Shown: positions 16,887 to 24,705 of the stretch, piece by piece
Position numbering within the stretch: position 1 is the first letter of the stretch
Layout of the letters: each line of letters starts with the position of its first letter
Assembly: GCA_944328495.1 (NCBI GenBank)
Contig: CALVHR010000018.1
Location: 1-41,381 of the forward strand
Length of the DNA: 41,381 nucleotides
From: an uncultured Clostridia bacterium
GTDB lineage: Bacteria > Bacillota > Clostridia > Christensenellales > Borkfalkiaceae
Direction: 5' to 3'
Program-made: the position numbers and the translations under genes
The notes under the pieces: model-generated
The model's database searches: none
Told to the model about the DNA's origin: nothing
Seen by the model: the letters and a program-made list of their open reading frames with translations, nothing else

Positions 16887-17345
16887 ATGGCAATCCGCAA
16901 TGTTGTGCAGGAAGGAGACGAAGTCCTGCGTAAAAAATGTTTTGAAGTGACGGCTTTCGATGAAAAGCTTTTCCAGCTCCTCGACGATATGAAAGACACC
17001 GTCCGCAAGGAAGAGGGCGCGGGGCTTGCCGCGCCGCAGGTGGGCGTTTTGCGCCGCGCCGTGGTCGTGGACGTGAGCGAGGGATTTTATGAGCTGATCA
17101 ATCCCGTCATTGTTGAAAGCAAGGGCGAGCAGACGGGCTGGGAGGGATGCCTTTCGGTGCGCGGCAAGCGCGGCGTGGTAACCCGCCCCATGATCGTGAA
17201 AGTGGAGTATTCCGACCGCAAAGGCAAGCGCAAAAAGCTGGTGGCGCGCGGATTTTTTGCGCGCGCGGTGTGTCATGAACTTGACCATCTTGACGGCGTG
17301 CTGTACACCGACCGCGCCGAGCGCGTCGAACGCGTTCGCGATTGA
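16887..17345 (+). CDS. def: Peptide deformylase
   Basis: Metal-dependent enzyme removing the formyl group from new proteins. The ATG at 16887 follows GGGAGG (16877-16882); an in-frame extension upstream would be encoded by the repeat element and is rejected. The 152-residue product has the three deformylase motifs: GAGLAAPQVG, EGCLS with metal ligand Cys88, and HELDH with His130, catalytic Glu131 and His134. fmt follows 11 bp later, the standard def-fmt pair: Fmt adds and Def removes the formyl group. The upstream structured repeat may affect how def is transcribed from the priA side. Confidence 0.96.
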   Translation: MAIRNVVQEGDEVLRKKCFEVTAFDEKLFQLLDDMKDTVRKEEGAGLAAPQVGVLRRAVVVDVSEGFYELINPVIVESKGEQTGWEGCLSVRGKRGVVTRPMIVKVEYSDRKGKRKKLVARGFFARAVCHELDHLDGVLYTDRAERVERVRD

Positions 17346-17356
17346 AGGAGAAGCCC

Positions 17357-18289
17357 ATGAAGATAGCATATGCGGGCGCGCCCGCGTTTTCCGTTTCGCC
17401 GTTGCGGGCGATCCTCGAAGCGGGGTATCCGGTTTCTGCGGTCATCACCCAACCCGACAAACCTGTCGGGAGAAAGGGCGTGCTTACGCCCACGCCTCTC
17501 AAAGCGTTTGCGGCGGAGCGGGGTATTCCCGTATATACCTTTCAAAAGATCCGCGACTGCGCCGACGAGGTGCGCGCGATCGGCGCGGACGTTCTCGTCA
17601 CTTGCGCGTACGGACAGATCCTGACGCAGGAAATTTTGGACGCATTTTCGCAGGGCGTGTATAACATCCATGCCTCGTTGCTTCCGCGTTGGAGGGGGGC
17701 GTCTCCCATTCAGCACGCCATCCTCGCGGGTGATCGGGTGACGGGCGTCACGATCATGCGCACCGATATCGGACTCGATACGGGCGACATGCTCCGTGTC
17801 GGCGAAACTGCGATTTCGGAGGATGACACGGCGGAAACGCTTGCCTTGCGCCTGACCGATCTCGGCGGAAAGCTGATCGTGGAGGCGCTGAAAGATCTGG
17901 AAGCGGGCAGGGCTGTGTTTACAAAGCAGAACGAAGACACGGCGACCTTATGCAAGAAGATCAAAAAGCAAGACTGCGCGCTGGATTTAAAAAAGAGCGC
18001 CGATGAATTGTGCCGCCTGATCCGCGCGATGAATCCCGAGCCCTTGGCATTTACGCGTCTGCACGGCAAACTGGTCAATGTTTTTTTTGCCGAAGCTTTA
18101 AACGATAATGCCGCAGGCGCGATAGGGGAAGTTGTGCGCGCGGATAAGACGGGAATATATGTAAAGGCAGGCGCGGGGATATTGAAGATCGTGCAGATGC
18201 AACTGGAAGGCGGCAAAAAGCTGTCTGCCTGCGACCTTGTGAACGGCAGGAAAGTTGTTGTCGGCGACGTGTTCGGGAGCGAAGCATGA
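17357..18289 (+). CDS. fmt: Methionyl-tRNA formyltransferase
   Basis: Transfers a formyl group from 10-formyl-tetrahydrofolate to initiator Met-tRNA. The ATG at 17357 follows AAGGAGAA and gives MKIAYAGAPAFSV; 310 residues is the usual length. The hallmark is the active-site segment NIHASLLPRWRGASPIQ followed by TGVTIMRTDIGLDTGDML, and the C-terminal tRNA-binding domain is present. Its stop codon overlaps the rsmB start (ATGA), indicating translational coupling. Confidence 0.96.
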   Translation: MKIAYAGAPAFSVSPLRAILEAGYPVSAVITQPDKPVGRKGVLTPTPLKAFAAERGIPVYTFQKIRDCADEVRAIGADVLVTCAYGQILTQEILDAFSQGVYNIHASLLPRWRGASPIQHAILAGDRVTGVTIMRTDIGLDTGDMLRVGETAISEDDTAETLALRLTDLGGKLIVEALKDLEAGRAVFTKQNEDTATLCKKIKKQDCALDLKKSADELCRLIRAMNPEPLAFTRLHGKLVNVFFAEALNDNAAGAIGEVVRADKTGIYVKAGAGILKIVQMQLEGGKKLSACDLVNGRKVVVGDVFGSEA

Positions 18290-19527
18290 CCAATCCGCTC
18301 TACGATCCGTTTGCGGTCCTGCAAAAAGTGTACGGCGGGGGCGCTTTTTTAAAACAGGCGCTCGCGGACACGCCCGTCGAGGAGCTCAACCGAGCGCGCA
18401 CCGTGCGCATCTGTTACGGCGTGCTGGAAAACGATCTGTATCTGGATCATTGCATCCGTACGTTTGCGCCCAAAAATCCGAAACTTCCCGTGCGGATCCT
18501 TTTAAAAGTCGCGCTGTATATGCTTTTATTTTTGGAAAAGCCGAAATATATGGTCACGGACAACGCTGTGGCTCTTTTGAAAAAACTGGGCAAGGGCGGC
18601 GCTTCGGGGTTTGTGAACGCCTTTCTGCGCGCATTCGACGCGCAGAAATTGCAGTTTCCTGCGGACAAGGTTTCGGCGCTTTCTTTGCAATATTCCTATC
18701 CCGTTTTCGCGGTGCGAAAGCTCCTTGCCGAATACGGAAAGGATGCAGAGGAAATTATGAGCCATCGCCCCGCGCGCACGTTTGTGCGCTTTGCAAATGC
18801 CGCGGCGGCGGAAAAATACCTCGCGGCGGGAGAATACGAGCCGACGCCCTTTCAAAATGTGTATGCCTTTGCGCATTTTCGCCGCGACGGCGGATACGAT
18901 GCGGGGGAATATACCTTTCAGTCGGTGGGTTCGGTCGCGATCTGCCATTGCGTCGAACCTGTGGAGTCGATGCTGGACGCATGTGCCGCGCCGGGCGGAA
19001 AGAGCGTGCTTCTTGCGGGAAAATGCGGCAAAGTGACGGCATTCGAACTGCACGAACACCGCGCACAGCTCATACGGGCGTATGCTTTGCGCATGGGCGC
19101 GGGGAATATCGAAGTCGTGTGCCGCGATTCATCCGCGTATGACGAAACGTACAGAGAAAAATTTGACGCCGTGCTTGTGGATGCGCCGTGTTCCGGATAC
19201 GGCGTAGTCGCGGAGAATCCGGATATCAAACTGTTCCGCAAGGAAGAAGACATTGCCGCGCTCGCAAACACCCAGCGCGCGATTCTTTGCGCCTGTGCGG
19301 AATACGTGAAAGAGGGCGGCGCGCTGTACTATTCGACCTGCTCGGTGTTCGGGGAGGAAAACGACGTGACGGCGGGCGCATTTTTAAAAAGCCGTCCCGA
19401 CTTTTCGCCGCAGACACTCGATTGCCCTTTGGGACATATGCGGAAAAAGTACGGATTGCAGTTTTTGCCGCATTTGTCAATGGGAGCGGGTTTTTATGTC
19501 GCAAAATTTATAAGGAGTCGCACATGA
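18286..19527 (+). CDS. rsmB: 16S rRNA (cytosine-967-C5) methyltransferase RsmB
   Basis: Methylates C967 of 16S rRNA using S-adenosylmethionine. The 413-residue protein has an N-terminal NusB-like RNA-binding domain (~1-140), then the methyltransferase fold: SAM motif DACAAPGGK (~226), DAPCSG with Cys302, and YSTCSV with catalytic Cys352. Starts and stops overlap its neighbours by ATGA on both sides, so fmt-rsmB-rlmN are translationally coupled. The NusB part is somewhat divergent but complete. Confidence 0.95.
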   Translation: MTNPLYDPFAVLQKVYGGGAFLKQALADTPVEELNRARTVRICYGVLENDLYLDHCIRTFAPKNPKLPVRILLKVALYMLLFLEKPKYMVTDNAVALLKKLGKGGASGFVNAFLRAFDAQKLQFPADKVSALSLQYSYPVFAVRKLLAEYGKDAEEIMSHRPARTFVRFANAAAAEKYLAAGEYEPTPFQNVYAFAHFRRDGGYDAGEYTFQSVGSVAICHCVEPVESMLDACAAPGGKSVLLAGKCGKVTAFELHEHRAQLIRAYALRMGAGNIEVVCRDSSAYDETYREKFDAVLVDAPCSGYGVVAENPDIKLFRKEEDIAALANTQRAILCACAEYVKEGGALYYSTCSVFGEENDVTAGAFLKSRPDFSPQTLDCPLGHMRKKYGLQFLPHLSMGAGFYVAKFIRSRT

Positions 19528-20594
19528 AAGAGATCTTGCAGGATGCGTCCCGCGAAGAACTGGATGCGTTGTGCGCGGAAATGGGTGAAAAGAAATTTCG
19601 CGCCGATCAGCTGTACCGCGGTCTGATGCAGGGCAAAAAAATTTCGGAGATCCCGGGGCTTTCCAAAGAATTCCGCGCGCGGCTTGCGGAGCGGTTTGAG
19701 GACGAGCCCGTGCGCATCCGCGAGGTGTTCCGCTCTTCGGACGGCACCGAAAAATATCTTTTTGAGCTTGCGGACGGAAACCTCGTCGAAGGGGTGCTCA
19801 TGTCCTATAAATACGGAAAAACGCAGTGCGTTTCCACGCAGGTGGGGTGCCGCATGAACTGTGCGTTCTGCGCTTCGGGACTGAACGGACTCGTGCGCAA
19901 TCTCACGGCGGGGGAGATCCTGTCGCAGATTCTCGTCGTCAATGCGCGGGCGGGCGGAGGCGTGGAAAAGCGTGCCGTGACCAACGTCGTGCTCATGGGG
20001 AGCGGCGAGCCTTTGGACAACTACGATAATACGGTGCGGTTTTTGAAAAATGTGACGGCGGCGGGCGGCATCTGCATCAGTGCGCGCAATATTTCCCTTT
20101 CCACCTGCGGGCTGGTGCCGAAAATGTACGATCTTGCCGAAGAGGGGGTACCCGTCAATCTGACGGTATCCCTGCATTCGCCGACGGATGAGGAACGCGA
20201 GCGCATCATGCCCGTTGCAAAGGCGTACAAGATTGCCGATATTTTAAAGGCGTGCGATCATTATTTTAAAAAGACGGGCAGGCGGTACATCTTTGAATAT
20301 TCCCTCATTGCGGGAGAGAATGCGGACGCGGCGCATGCCGAGCGGCTGATCTCGATTTTGAAAGGCAGGCCCTGTCACGTCAATCTCATCCGTCTCAACG
20401 AAGTGAAGGAAAAAAACTTGCGCGGCATATCGGAGAAGGATGCGTACCGCTTTTTGGGACTTTTGGAAAAGGGCGGACTGTCGGCGACGCTGCGCCGCCA
20501 GATCGGCGCGGATATCGGCGGGGCGTGCGGGCAGTTGCGCGCCGGTTACATCGAAAAGAATGCGGAAGGGACGGGCGAGACCTGCCCCGAATAA
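19524..20594 (+). CDS. rlmN: Dual-specificity 23S rRNA/tRNA adenine-C2 methyltransferase RlmN
   Basis: Radical-SAM enzyme methylating A2503 of 23S rRNA and A37 of some tRNAs. The 356-residue product carries the iron-sulfur motif CRMNCAFC (Cys109, 113, 116), the GSGEPLDNYDN segment, and two further conserved cysteines, in SLSTCGLVPKMY and in GGACGQLRAGY (Cys335), as expected for the methyl-carrying mechanism. AAGGAG precedes the ATG, which overlaps the rsmB stop. In Bacillus prpC, prkC and rsgA lie between rlmN and rpe; here rpe follows directly. Confidence 0.96.
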   Translation: MKEILQDASREELDALCAEMGEKKFRADQLYRGLMQGKKISEIPGLSKEFRARLAERFEDEPVRIREVFRSSDGTEKYLFELADGNLVEGVLMSYKYGKTQCVSTQVGCRMNCAFCASGLNGLVRNLTAGEILSQILVVNARAGGGVEKRAVTNVVLMGSGEPLDNYDNTVRFLKNVTAAGGICISARNISLSTCGLVPKMYDLAEEGVPVNLTVSLHSPTDEERERIMPVAKAYKIADILKACDHYFKKTGRRYIFEYSLIAGENADAAHAERLISILKGRPCHVNLIRLNEVKEKNLRGISEKDAYRFLGLLEKGGLSATLRRQIGADIGGACGQLRAGYIEKNAEGTGETCPE

Positions 20595-20604
20595 GGAGAA
20601 TACC

Positions 20605-21267
20605 ATGGGAAAAAAAGTTCTGATCGCGCCTTCTATTCTGTCTGCGGATTTCGCGGCGATGGGTGAGGCGGTACAAAAATTGGAAACGTGCGGCGCGGAC
20701 CTTCTGCATTGCGACGTGATGGACGGGACGTTCGTTTCGCGCATTACGTTCGGTTCGCAGATGGTCGGGGCCGTGAAAAAGCACACGTCGCTTCCGCTGG
20801 ACGTACATCTGATGGTGGTCAATCCCATCGATAAAGTGAAAGATTTTGCGGAGGCGGGTGCGGATTATATCACCGTGCACGTCGAAGCGTGCGGCGAGCG
20901 GCTGAAAGAGACGCTGGAACATATCCGTTCTTTCGGCGTAAAGTGCGGCGCGGTCATCAGTCCCGACACCCCGTTTTCCGCGGCGGAAAAAGCGATGGAG
21001 CTTTGCGACATGTTCCTTGTGATGAGCGTTTATCCGGGGCTCGGCGGACAGAAATTTATCGAGCGTACTTTGCCCAAGGCGGAAGAGGCGCGTAAATTTT
21101 TGGATGCGCACGGGCTGGATGCGCGGCTGGAAATCGACGGCGGCATCACCGAGGAGAATGCGCGCCGCGTGATCGATGCGGGCGTGGACGTGCTTGTGGC
21201 GGGCAATACCGTATTTAAGGCGGCGGATATGGCAAAGACCATTGCGGCTTTGCGGTGCGGCAGATGA
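20605..21267 (+). CDS. rpe: Ribulose-phosphate 3-epimerase
   Basis: Interconverts ribulose 5-phosphate and xylulose 5-phosphate in the pentose phosphate pathway. The ATG at 20605 follows AAGGAGAA; the 220-residue TIM barrel shows APSILSADF, CDVMDGTFV, LDVHLMVVNP, MSVYPGLGGQKF, LEIDGGI and VAGNTVF, with the two metal-binding His and two Asp positions in these motifs. Its stop overlaps the start of thiN. Confidence 0.96.
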   Translation: MGKKVLIAPSILSADFAAMGEAVQKLETCGADLLHCDVMDGTFVSRITFGSQMVGAVKKHTSLPLDVHLMVVNPIDKVKDFAEAGADYITVHVEACGERLKETLEHIRSFGVKCGAVISPDTPFSAAEKAMELCDMFLVMSVYPGLGGQKFIERTLPKAEEARKFLDAHGLDARLEIDGGITEENARRVIDAGVDVLVAGNTVFKAADMAKTIAALRCGR

Positions 21268-21866
21268 AGGGGATCATTCTGCTCAACGGCGAACCGTATC
21301 GCGGAAAAATCGACGCAGAAGACGCATTTGTGATCTGCTGTGACGGCGCGCTCAAAAGCGCGAATGTCCCCATTGACGTGATTGCGGGCGATTTTGATTC
21401 GCTGGGGTATGTGCCCGAAGGCGGCGTCGTGTACCCTTCCGAAAAGGATTTTACCGACGGCGAGATCGCGCTGGAAATGCTGCTTGCCAAGGGCATACGC
21501 GACATTATTATTTATGGCGGCGGAGGCGGGCGCGAAGATCATCTGTTCGGGAATATGCAGCTTTTGGTCGCGGCGCACAGGCGCGGAGCGTTTGCAATGC
21601 TGCGCACAAATTATACGGATATTTATTGCGCGGAAGGCGAAATTTGCTGGCGAGACAAACGCGGCAAGACCCTTTCGCTCGCACCCGTCGGGGAGAGTGC
21701 GCATATAATGGAGAGTGAGGGGCTGAAATATCCCCTGTGCGATCTCACGCTCGCGGCGGGAAGCTGCCGCGGCATCAGCAACGTGATCGAAAAGGACGCG
21801 GCACGCATCGTTTGCGATGACGGTGTCCTGTTCGTGTTTGAAGTGACGGAGGAAGCAAAATGGTAA
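21264..21866 (+). CDS. thiN: Thiamine pyrophosphokinase
   Basis: Makes thiamine pyrophosphate from thiamine and ATP. The 200-residue protein contains the family motifs VICCDGALKSA, VIAGDFDSLG, EKDFTDGEIALEM and YGGGGGREDHLFGN. The ATG overlaps the rpe stop. Its last seven bases overlap the start of a 25-codon SpoVM-like gene, as thiN lies near spoVM in Bacillus. Confidence 0.93.
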   Translation: MKGIILLNGEPYRGKIDAEDAFVICCDGALKSANVPIDVIAGDFDSLGYVPEGGVVYPSEKDFTDGEIALEMLLAKGIRDIIIYGGGGGREDHLFGNMQLLVAAHRRGAFAMLRTNYTDIYCAEGEICWRDKRGKTLSLAPVGESAHIMESEGLKYPLCDLTLAAGSCRGISNVIEKDAARIVCDDGVLFVFEVTEEAKW

Positions 21867-21937
21867 AGATCATTTGTGTCAGGCCGCCCGCACCCGTGCG
21901 CGCGGTATTGCGCCTTCTGGTTGCGAAGGGGAACTGA
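21860..21937 (+). CDS. spoVM: SpoVM-like sporulation microprotein (candidate)
   Basis: A 25-codon gene overlapping the end of thiN. An ideal ribosome site GGAGG (21848-21852) lies 7 nt before ATG 21860. The product starts MVKIICVRPP and continues into a short amphipathic, basic helix (PVRAVLRLLVAKGN). SpoVM of Bacillus is a 26-residue amphipathic peptide that recognises the curved forespore membrane and recruits SpoIVA for coat assembly; it has a proline near the middle before the helix, as here. Position supports the call: in Bacillus spoVM lies after thiN and before an oppositely oriented rpmB and yloU, exactly the order here. Sequence identity is low, so context carries much of the weight. 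Confidence 0.72.
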   Translation: MVKIICVRPPAPVRAVLRLLVAKGN

Positions 21938-21956
21938 CAGCCTCACAAAAGAAAAA

Positions 21957-21980
21957 ACAGCCGCCTTTCGGGGCGGCTGT
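21957..21980 (-). terminator. Hairpin after spoVM, best as minus-strand terminator
   Basis: A 9-bp stem ACAGCCGCC (21957-21965) / GGCGGCTGT (21972-21980) has a TTTCGG loop. Read on the minus strand it is followed by a T6 run, so it would stop transcription coming from rpmB; on the plus strand the tail (CGGTTTAT) is weaker. Confidence 0.65.
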
Positions 21981-22000
21981 CGGTTTATAAAGTAAAAAGG

Positions 22001-22043
22001 CGCGCCCGCGGCGCCGCTTCAAGCGGCGCCGCGGGCGCGTTTG
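22001..22043. terminator. Long GC-rich hairpin terminator
   Basis: A near-perfect palindrome with 19-nt arms (22001-22019 and 22021-22039) centred on C22020. It is followed by a T-rich stretch on the plus strand and by CCTTTTT on the minus strand, so it can end both the plus-strand cluster and the convergent rpmB transcript. Confidence 0.85.
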
Positions 22044-22113
22044 TATTTTGTTTTATTATTTACTTTCAAAAACTTTGCGCGGTGCGATCGTGCATTCTTT
22101 GCACGCCGCGAAA

Positions 22114-22142
22114 AAAAGGCACTTCCTAAGGAAGAGCCTTTT
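22114..22142 (-). terminator. Terminator of rpmB
   Basis: Minus-strand hairpin: AAAAGGC, a mismatch, CTTCC, loop TTA, GGAAG, a mismatch, GCC, then a run of seven T residues. It lies 23 bp past the rpmB stop codon. Confidence 0.8.
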
Positions 22143-22164
22143 ACCGTTCGTGTTGTTTGTGAAA

Positions 22165-22353
22165 TTACGCGCGCTCTACTTTGTCGCTTTTCAGGCAACG
22201 GGCGCATACATATGCGGATTCCACTTTGCCGTCCTTGACGATTTTCACTTTCTGCACGTTCGCGTTGAACGTCCTTTTCGTCTTGCGGTTGCTGTGGCTC
22301 ACGTTGTTTCCTGCGCTCTGGCCCTTGTTGCATACGCTGCATACTCTCGACAT
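22165..22353 (-). CDS. rpmB: 50S ribosomal protein L28
   Basis: Small 50S subunit protein. The ATG at 22353 follows GGAGGT at 7 nt, giving 62 residues beginning MSRVCSVCNKG. The L28 signature NNVSHSNRKTKRTFNANVQKV is present. Two CxxC pairs (CSVC and CARC) make this the zinc-binding form. It is transcribed opposite to its neighbours, as I recall it also is in Bacillus, and has its own promoter and terminators. Confidence 0.96.
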   Translation of the reverse strand: MSRVCSVCNKGQSAGNNVSHSNRKTKRTFNANVQKVKIVKDGKVESAYVCARCLKSDKVERA

Positions 22354-22423
22354 ATCTATCACCTCCGCGGTTGTAATCGGTGTATCGGGCGAAAAAAGCG
22401 CTCCGCCCTAAACGAGCGTTACT

Positions 22424-22460
22424 ACTATATCAAAATCGATAAAAAAAAGCAATCGATTTT
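22424..22460 (-). promoter_or_regulatory. rpmB promoter with flanking inverted repeat
   Basis: Minus-strand -35 TTGCTT (reverse of 22447-22452), 17 bp, -10 TATAGT (reverse of 22424-22429). A 9-bp inverted repeat AAAATCGAT (22432-22440) / ATCGATTTT (22452-22460) straddles the -35 and the spacer, separated by an A-rich stretch. It may be a protein-binding site; this is not proven. Confidence 0.65.
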
Positions 22461-22522
22461 GCGCGCTTTTGCATAAAATTTCCCGAAAAAGAAAAAAAAC
22501 GGCGTATATATAAAAATTTCTC

Positions 22523-22551
22523 TTGCAAAACGGGGAAAAATAGTATAAAAT
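22523..22551 (+). promoter_or_regulatory. yloU-fakA promoter
   Basis: TTGCAA (22523-22528), 17 bp, TAAAAT (22546-22551). It points at the Asp23/YloU gene and lies about 70 bp upstream of, and divergent from, the rpmB promoter. Confidence 0.65.
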
Positions 22552-22576
22552 ATCTGTGATACGGGAGCATGGTTTT

Positions 22577-22927
22577 ATGTCTGTAAACACGAGCAATGCC
22601 TACGGCAAAATCACAATTTCGGATATGGCGATCGCGAAGGTCGCATCGCAGGCGGCGATGGAATGTTACGGCATCGTCGAAACTGTTTCGCGCCGTTTTA
22701 CCGACAGCGTTTCGGAATTGTTTCACAAACAGCCGCAGGGCAAGGGCGTAAAGGTTACGACCTACGGAGACAGGATCTATATCGACGTGTATGTCATTAT
22801 TAAATTCGGCGTATCGATCAATGCAGTTGCCGAATCGCTCAAAGAGGGCGTGAAATACAGGGTCGAAAAATTCACGGGCATGATTGTCGACACGGTGAAT
22901 GTAAATATCATCGGGGTGCGGCTCTGA
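22577..22927 (+). CDS. Asp23/Gls24 (YloU)-family protein
   Basis: Member of the Asp23/YloU family, cell-envelope-associated proteins of unclear function that usually accompany fakA/yloV. The ATG at 22577 follows GGGAG; the 116-residue product begins MSVNTSNAYGKITISDMAIA and includes GIVETVSRRF, then GKGVKVTTYGDRIYIDVYVI and the C-terminal VDTVNVNIIGVRL strand typical of the family. It begins the unit with fakA, 39 bp downstream. Confidence 0.92.
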   Translation: MSVNTSNAYGKITISDMAIAKVASQAAMECYGIVETVSRRFTDSVSELFHKQPQGKGVKVTTYGDRIYIDVYVIIKFGVSINAVAESLKEGVKYRVEKFTGMIVDTVNVNIIGVRL

Positions 22928-22966
22928 TCGCCCGTTTTTCCCGTTATTGAAGGAGAAAGCATTTCA

Positions 22967-24610
22967 ATGCCAAAAACGATCGGTGGCACCGAGTTCCGGA
23001 AGATGATTATTTCGGGCGCAAAGGTGCTTGAAATAAATAGAACAAAGGTTGACTCGTTCAACGTTTTCCCTGTTCCCGACGGAGATACGGGAACGAATAT
23101 GTCGCTGACCATTCAATCGGCGGTGAAGGAGCTTTCGCTCTGTTCATCCAACCGTTTGCAGGAGCTTTGCGACGCGGTTTCCAAAGGTGCGCTCAAAGGT
23201 GCGCGCGGAAATTCGGGGGTGATTCTTTCGCAGCTTTTCCGCGGCATTTGTGCGGAGATCAAAAACGGCGAAGAGATCACCATCAAAGCATTTGCCAAAG
23301 CGATGGAAAACGGCACCAAGGTCGCGTATTCCGCCGTTTCCAAGCCCAAGGAAGGCACAATGCTCACGGTGGCGCGCCTGATGAGTGAATTTGCTCGTCA
23401 GTCGGCGTCGAAGTATAAAGATTTCGCGGAATTTTTGGCGGACGTCATCAAAAAAGGTGAAGAAGCTCTCGCGCAGACCCCCGAATTATTGCCTGTTTTG
23501 AAGAAAGCAGGGGTTGTGGACTCGGGCGGCATGGGGCTTTTGTGCATTTATCGCGGATTTTTAGGCGTATTGACGGGCGAAGAAGTCGCAGAAGAATACG
23601 TTGCGCCCGAAGCGCAGAAGTCGGACGAGGACGTATTCGGGGATAATTCGGACATCATCAACCTCGATTTGGGCGAGATCGAATTTGCGTATTGCACCGA
23701 ATTTTTTATAATCAATTTAAAGAAACAAACCACGCTTGCGGACATTGATAAGTTGAAAGAAAAGCTGATGAAGATCGGCGACAGCGTTATCTGCATCGGG
23801 GACTTAGAGCTCGTAAAAGTGCACGTGCATACCAATAATCCGGGACAGGCGTTGCAGTATGCGGTGGAGCTGGGCGAACTGGATCGAGTCAAGATCGAAA
23901 ACATGCTCGAACAGAACCGCGCTCTGCGTGCGAAACGCGAGGCAGAAAAGAAAGAAATGGGTATGCTCGCCATCTGTACCGGCGAAGGGATCTCGGAAAT
24001 TTTCAAGGATTTATTGGTCGATCGCGTAATCGAGGGCGGACAGACGATGAATCCGAGTGCGAGCGACATTGCGACCGCAGTGCAAAAGATCAATGCTGAG
24101 CATGTGTTCGTATTCCCGAACAACAAAAATATAATTCTTGCGGCGGAACAGGCGAAGGCGCTTGTCGAAAAGCGCACCATTCACGTGATTCCCACAAAAA
24201 ACATACCGCAGGGATTTGCCGCGGCGCTTGCGTTCAACAGCGAAGCTTCTGCGGAAGAAAATAAAACGGATATGATCCATGCCATCGACAACGTGCGTGC
24301 CGGACAAGTGACGTATGCCGTGCGTTCCACGAATGTCAACGGATTTTCGCTCAAAGAAGGGGATATTATCGGTTTGGATGATAAGAAAATCCTTGCCAAG
24401 GGCAATAACATTGAAGATACGCTGACCGATCTCGTGAAGAAGCTTAAAGACAGTACGCATGAGATCATCACGTTGTATTACGGAAAGGATGTGAAAGAAG
24501 AAGAAGCGGAAGAAGCGGCGGCGAAACTTGCCGAAGCATTTCCGGATTGCGACGTGGATTATCACTTTGGCGGTCAGCCTATCTATTATTACATCGTGTC
24601 GCTGGAATAA
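22967..24610 (+). CDS. fakA: Fatty acid kinase catalytic subunit FakA (YloV, DAK1/DegV-linked family)
   Basis: Phosphorylates fatty acids bound to a FakB (DegV-type) carrier, feeding phospholipid synthesis. The 547-residue length is usual. The nucleotide and metal site reads NVFPVPDGDTGTNMSLT, followed by GARGNSGVILSQLFRG and the DSGGMGLLCIYRG segment of the kinase-like domain; the middle and C-terminal domains of YloV follow (EFAYCTEFFI, KVHVHTNNPGQAL). AGGAGAA precedes the ATG. No fakB is in this window. A terminator follows, separating it from recG. Confidence 0.93.
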   Translation: MPKTIGGTEFRKMIISGAKVLEINRTKVDSFNVFPVPDGDTGTNMSLTIQSAVKELSLCSSNRLQELCDAVSKGALKGARGNSGVILSQLFRGICAEIKNGEEITIKAFAKAMENGTKVAYSAVSKPKEGTMLTVARLMSEFARQSASKYKDFAEFLADVIKKGEEALAQTPELLPVLKKAGVVDSGGMGLLCIYRGFLGVLTGEEVAEEYVAPEAQKSDEDVFGDNSDIINLDLGEIEFAYCTEFFIINLKKQTTLADIDKLKEKLMKIGDSVICIGDLELVKVHVHTNNPGQALQYAVELGELDRVKIENMLEQNRALRAKREAEKKEMGMLAICTGEGISEIFKDLLVDRVIEGGQTMNPSASDIATAVQKINAEHVFVFPNNKNIILAAEQAKALVEKRTIHVIPTKNIPQGFAAALAFNSEASAEENKTDMIHAIDNVRAGQVTYAVRSTNVNGFSLKEGDIIGLDDKKILAKGNNIEDTLTDLVKKLKDSTHEIITLYYGKDVKEEEAEEAAAKLAEAFPDCDVDYHFGGQPIYYYIVSLE

Positions 24611-24626
24611 ACAAAAGCATAAGATG

Positions 24627-24651
24627 CGGCGGGGCCATCCCGCCGTTTTTT
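24627..24651 (+). terminator. Terminator after fakA
   Basis: Stem CGGCGGG (24627-24633) / CCCGCCG (24639-24645), 5-nt loop, then T6. It lies 16 bp past the fakA stop. Confidence 0.82.
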
Positions 24652-24705
24652 GATAGCGGGCGAAAGCCGGCGGCGTTTAAAAACGTAAAAAAAGAGGGGA
24701 GAGGC

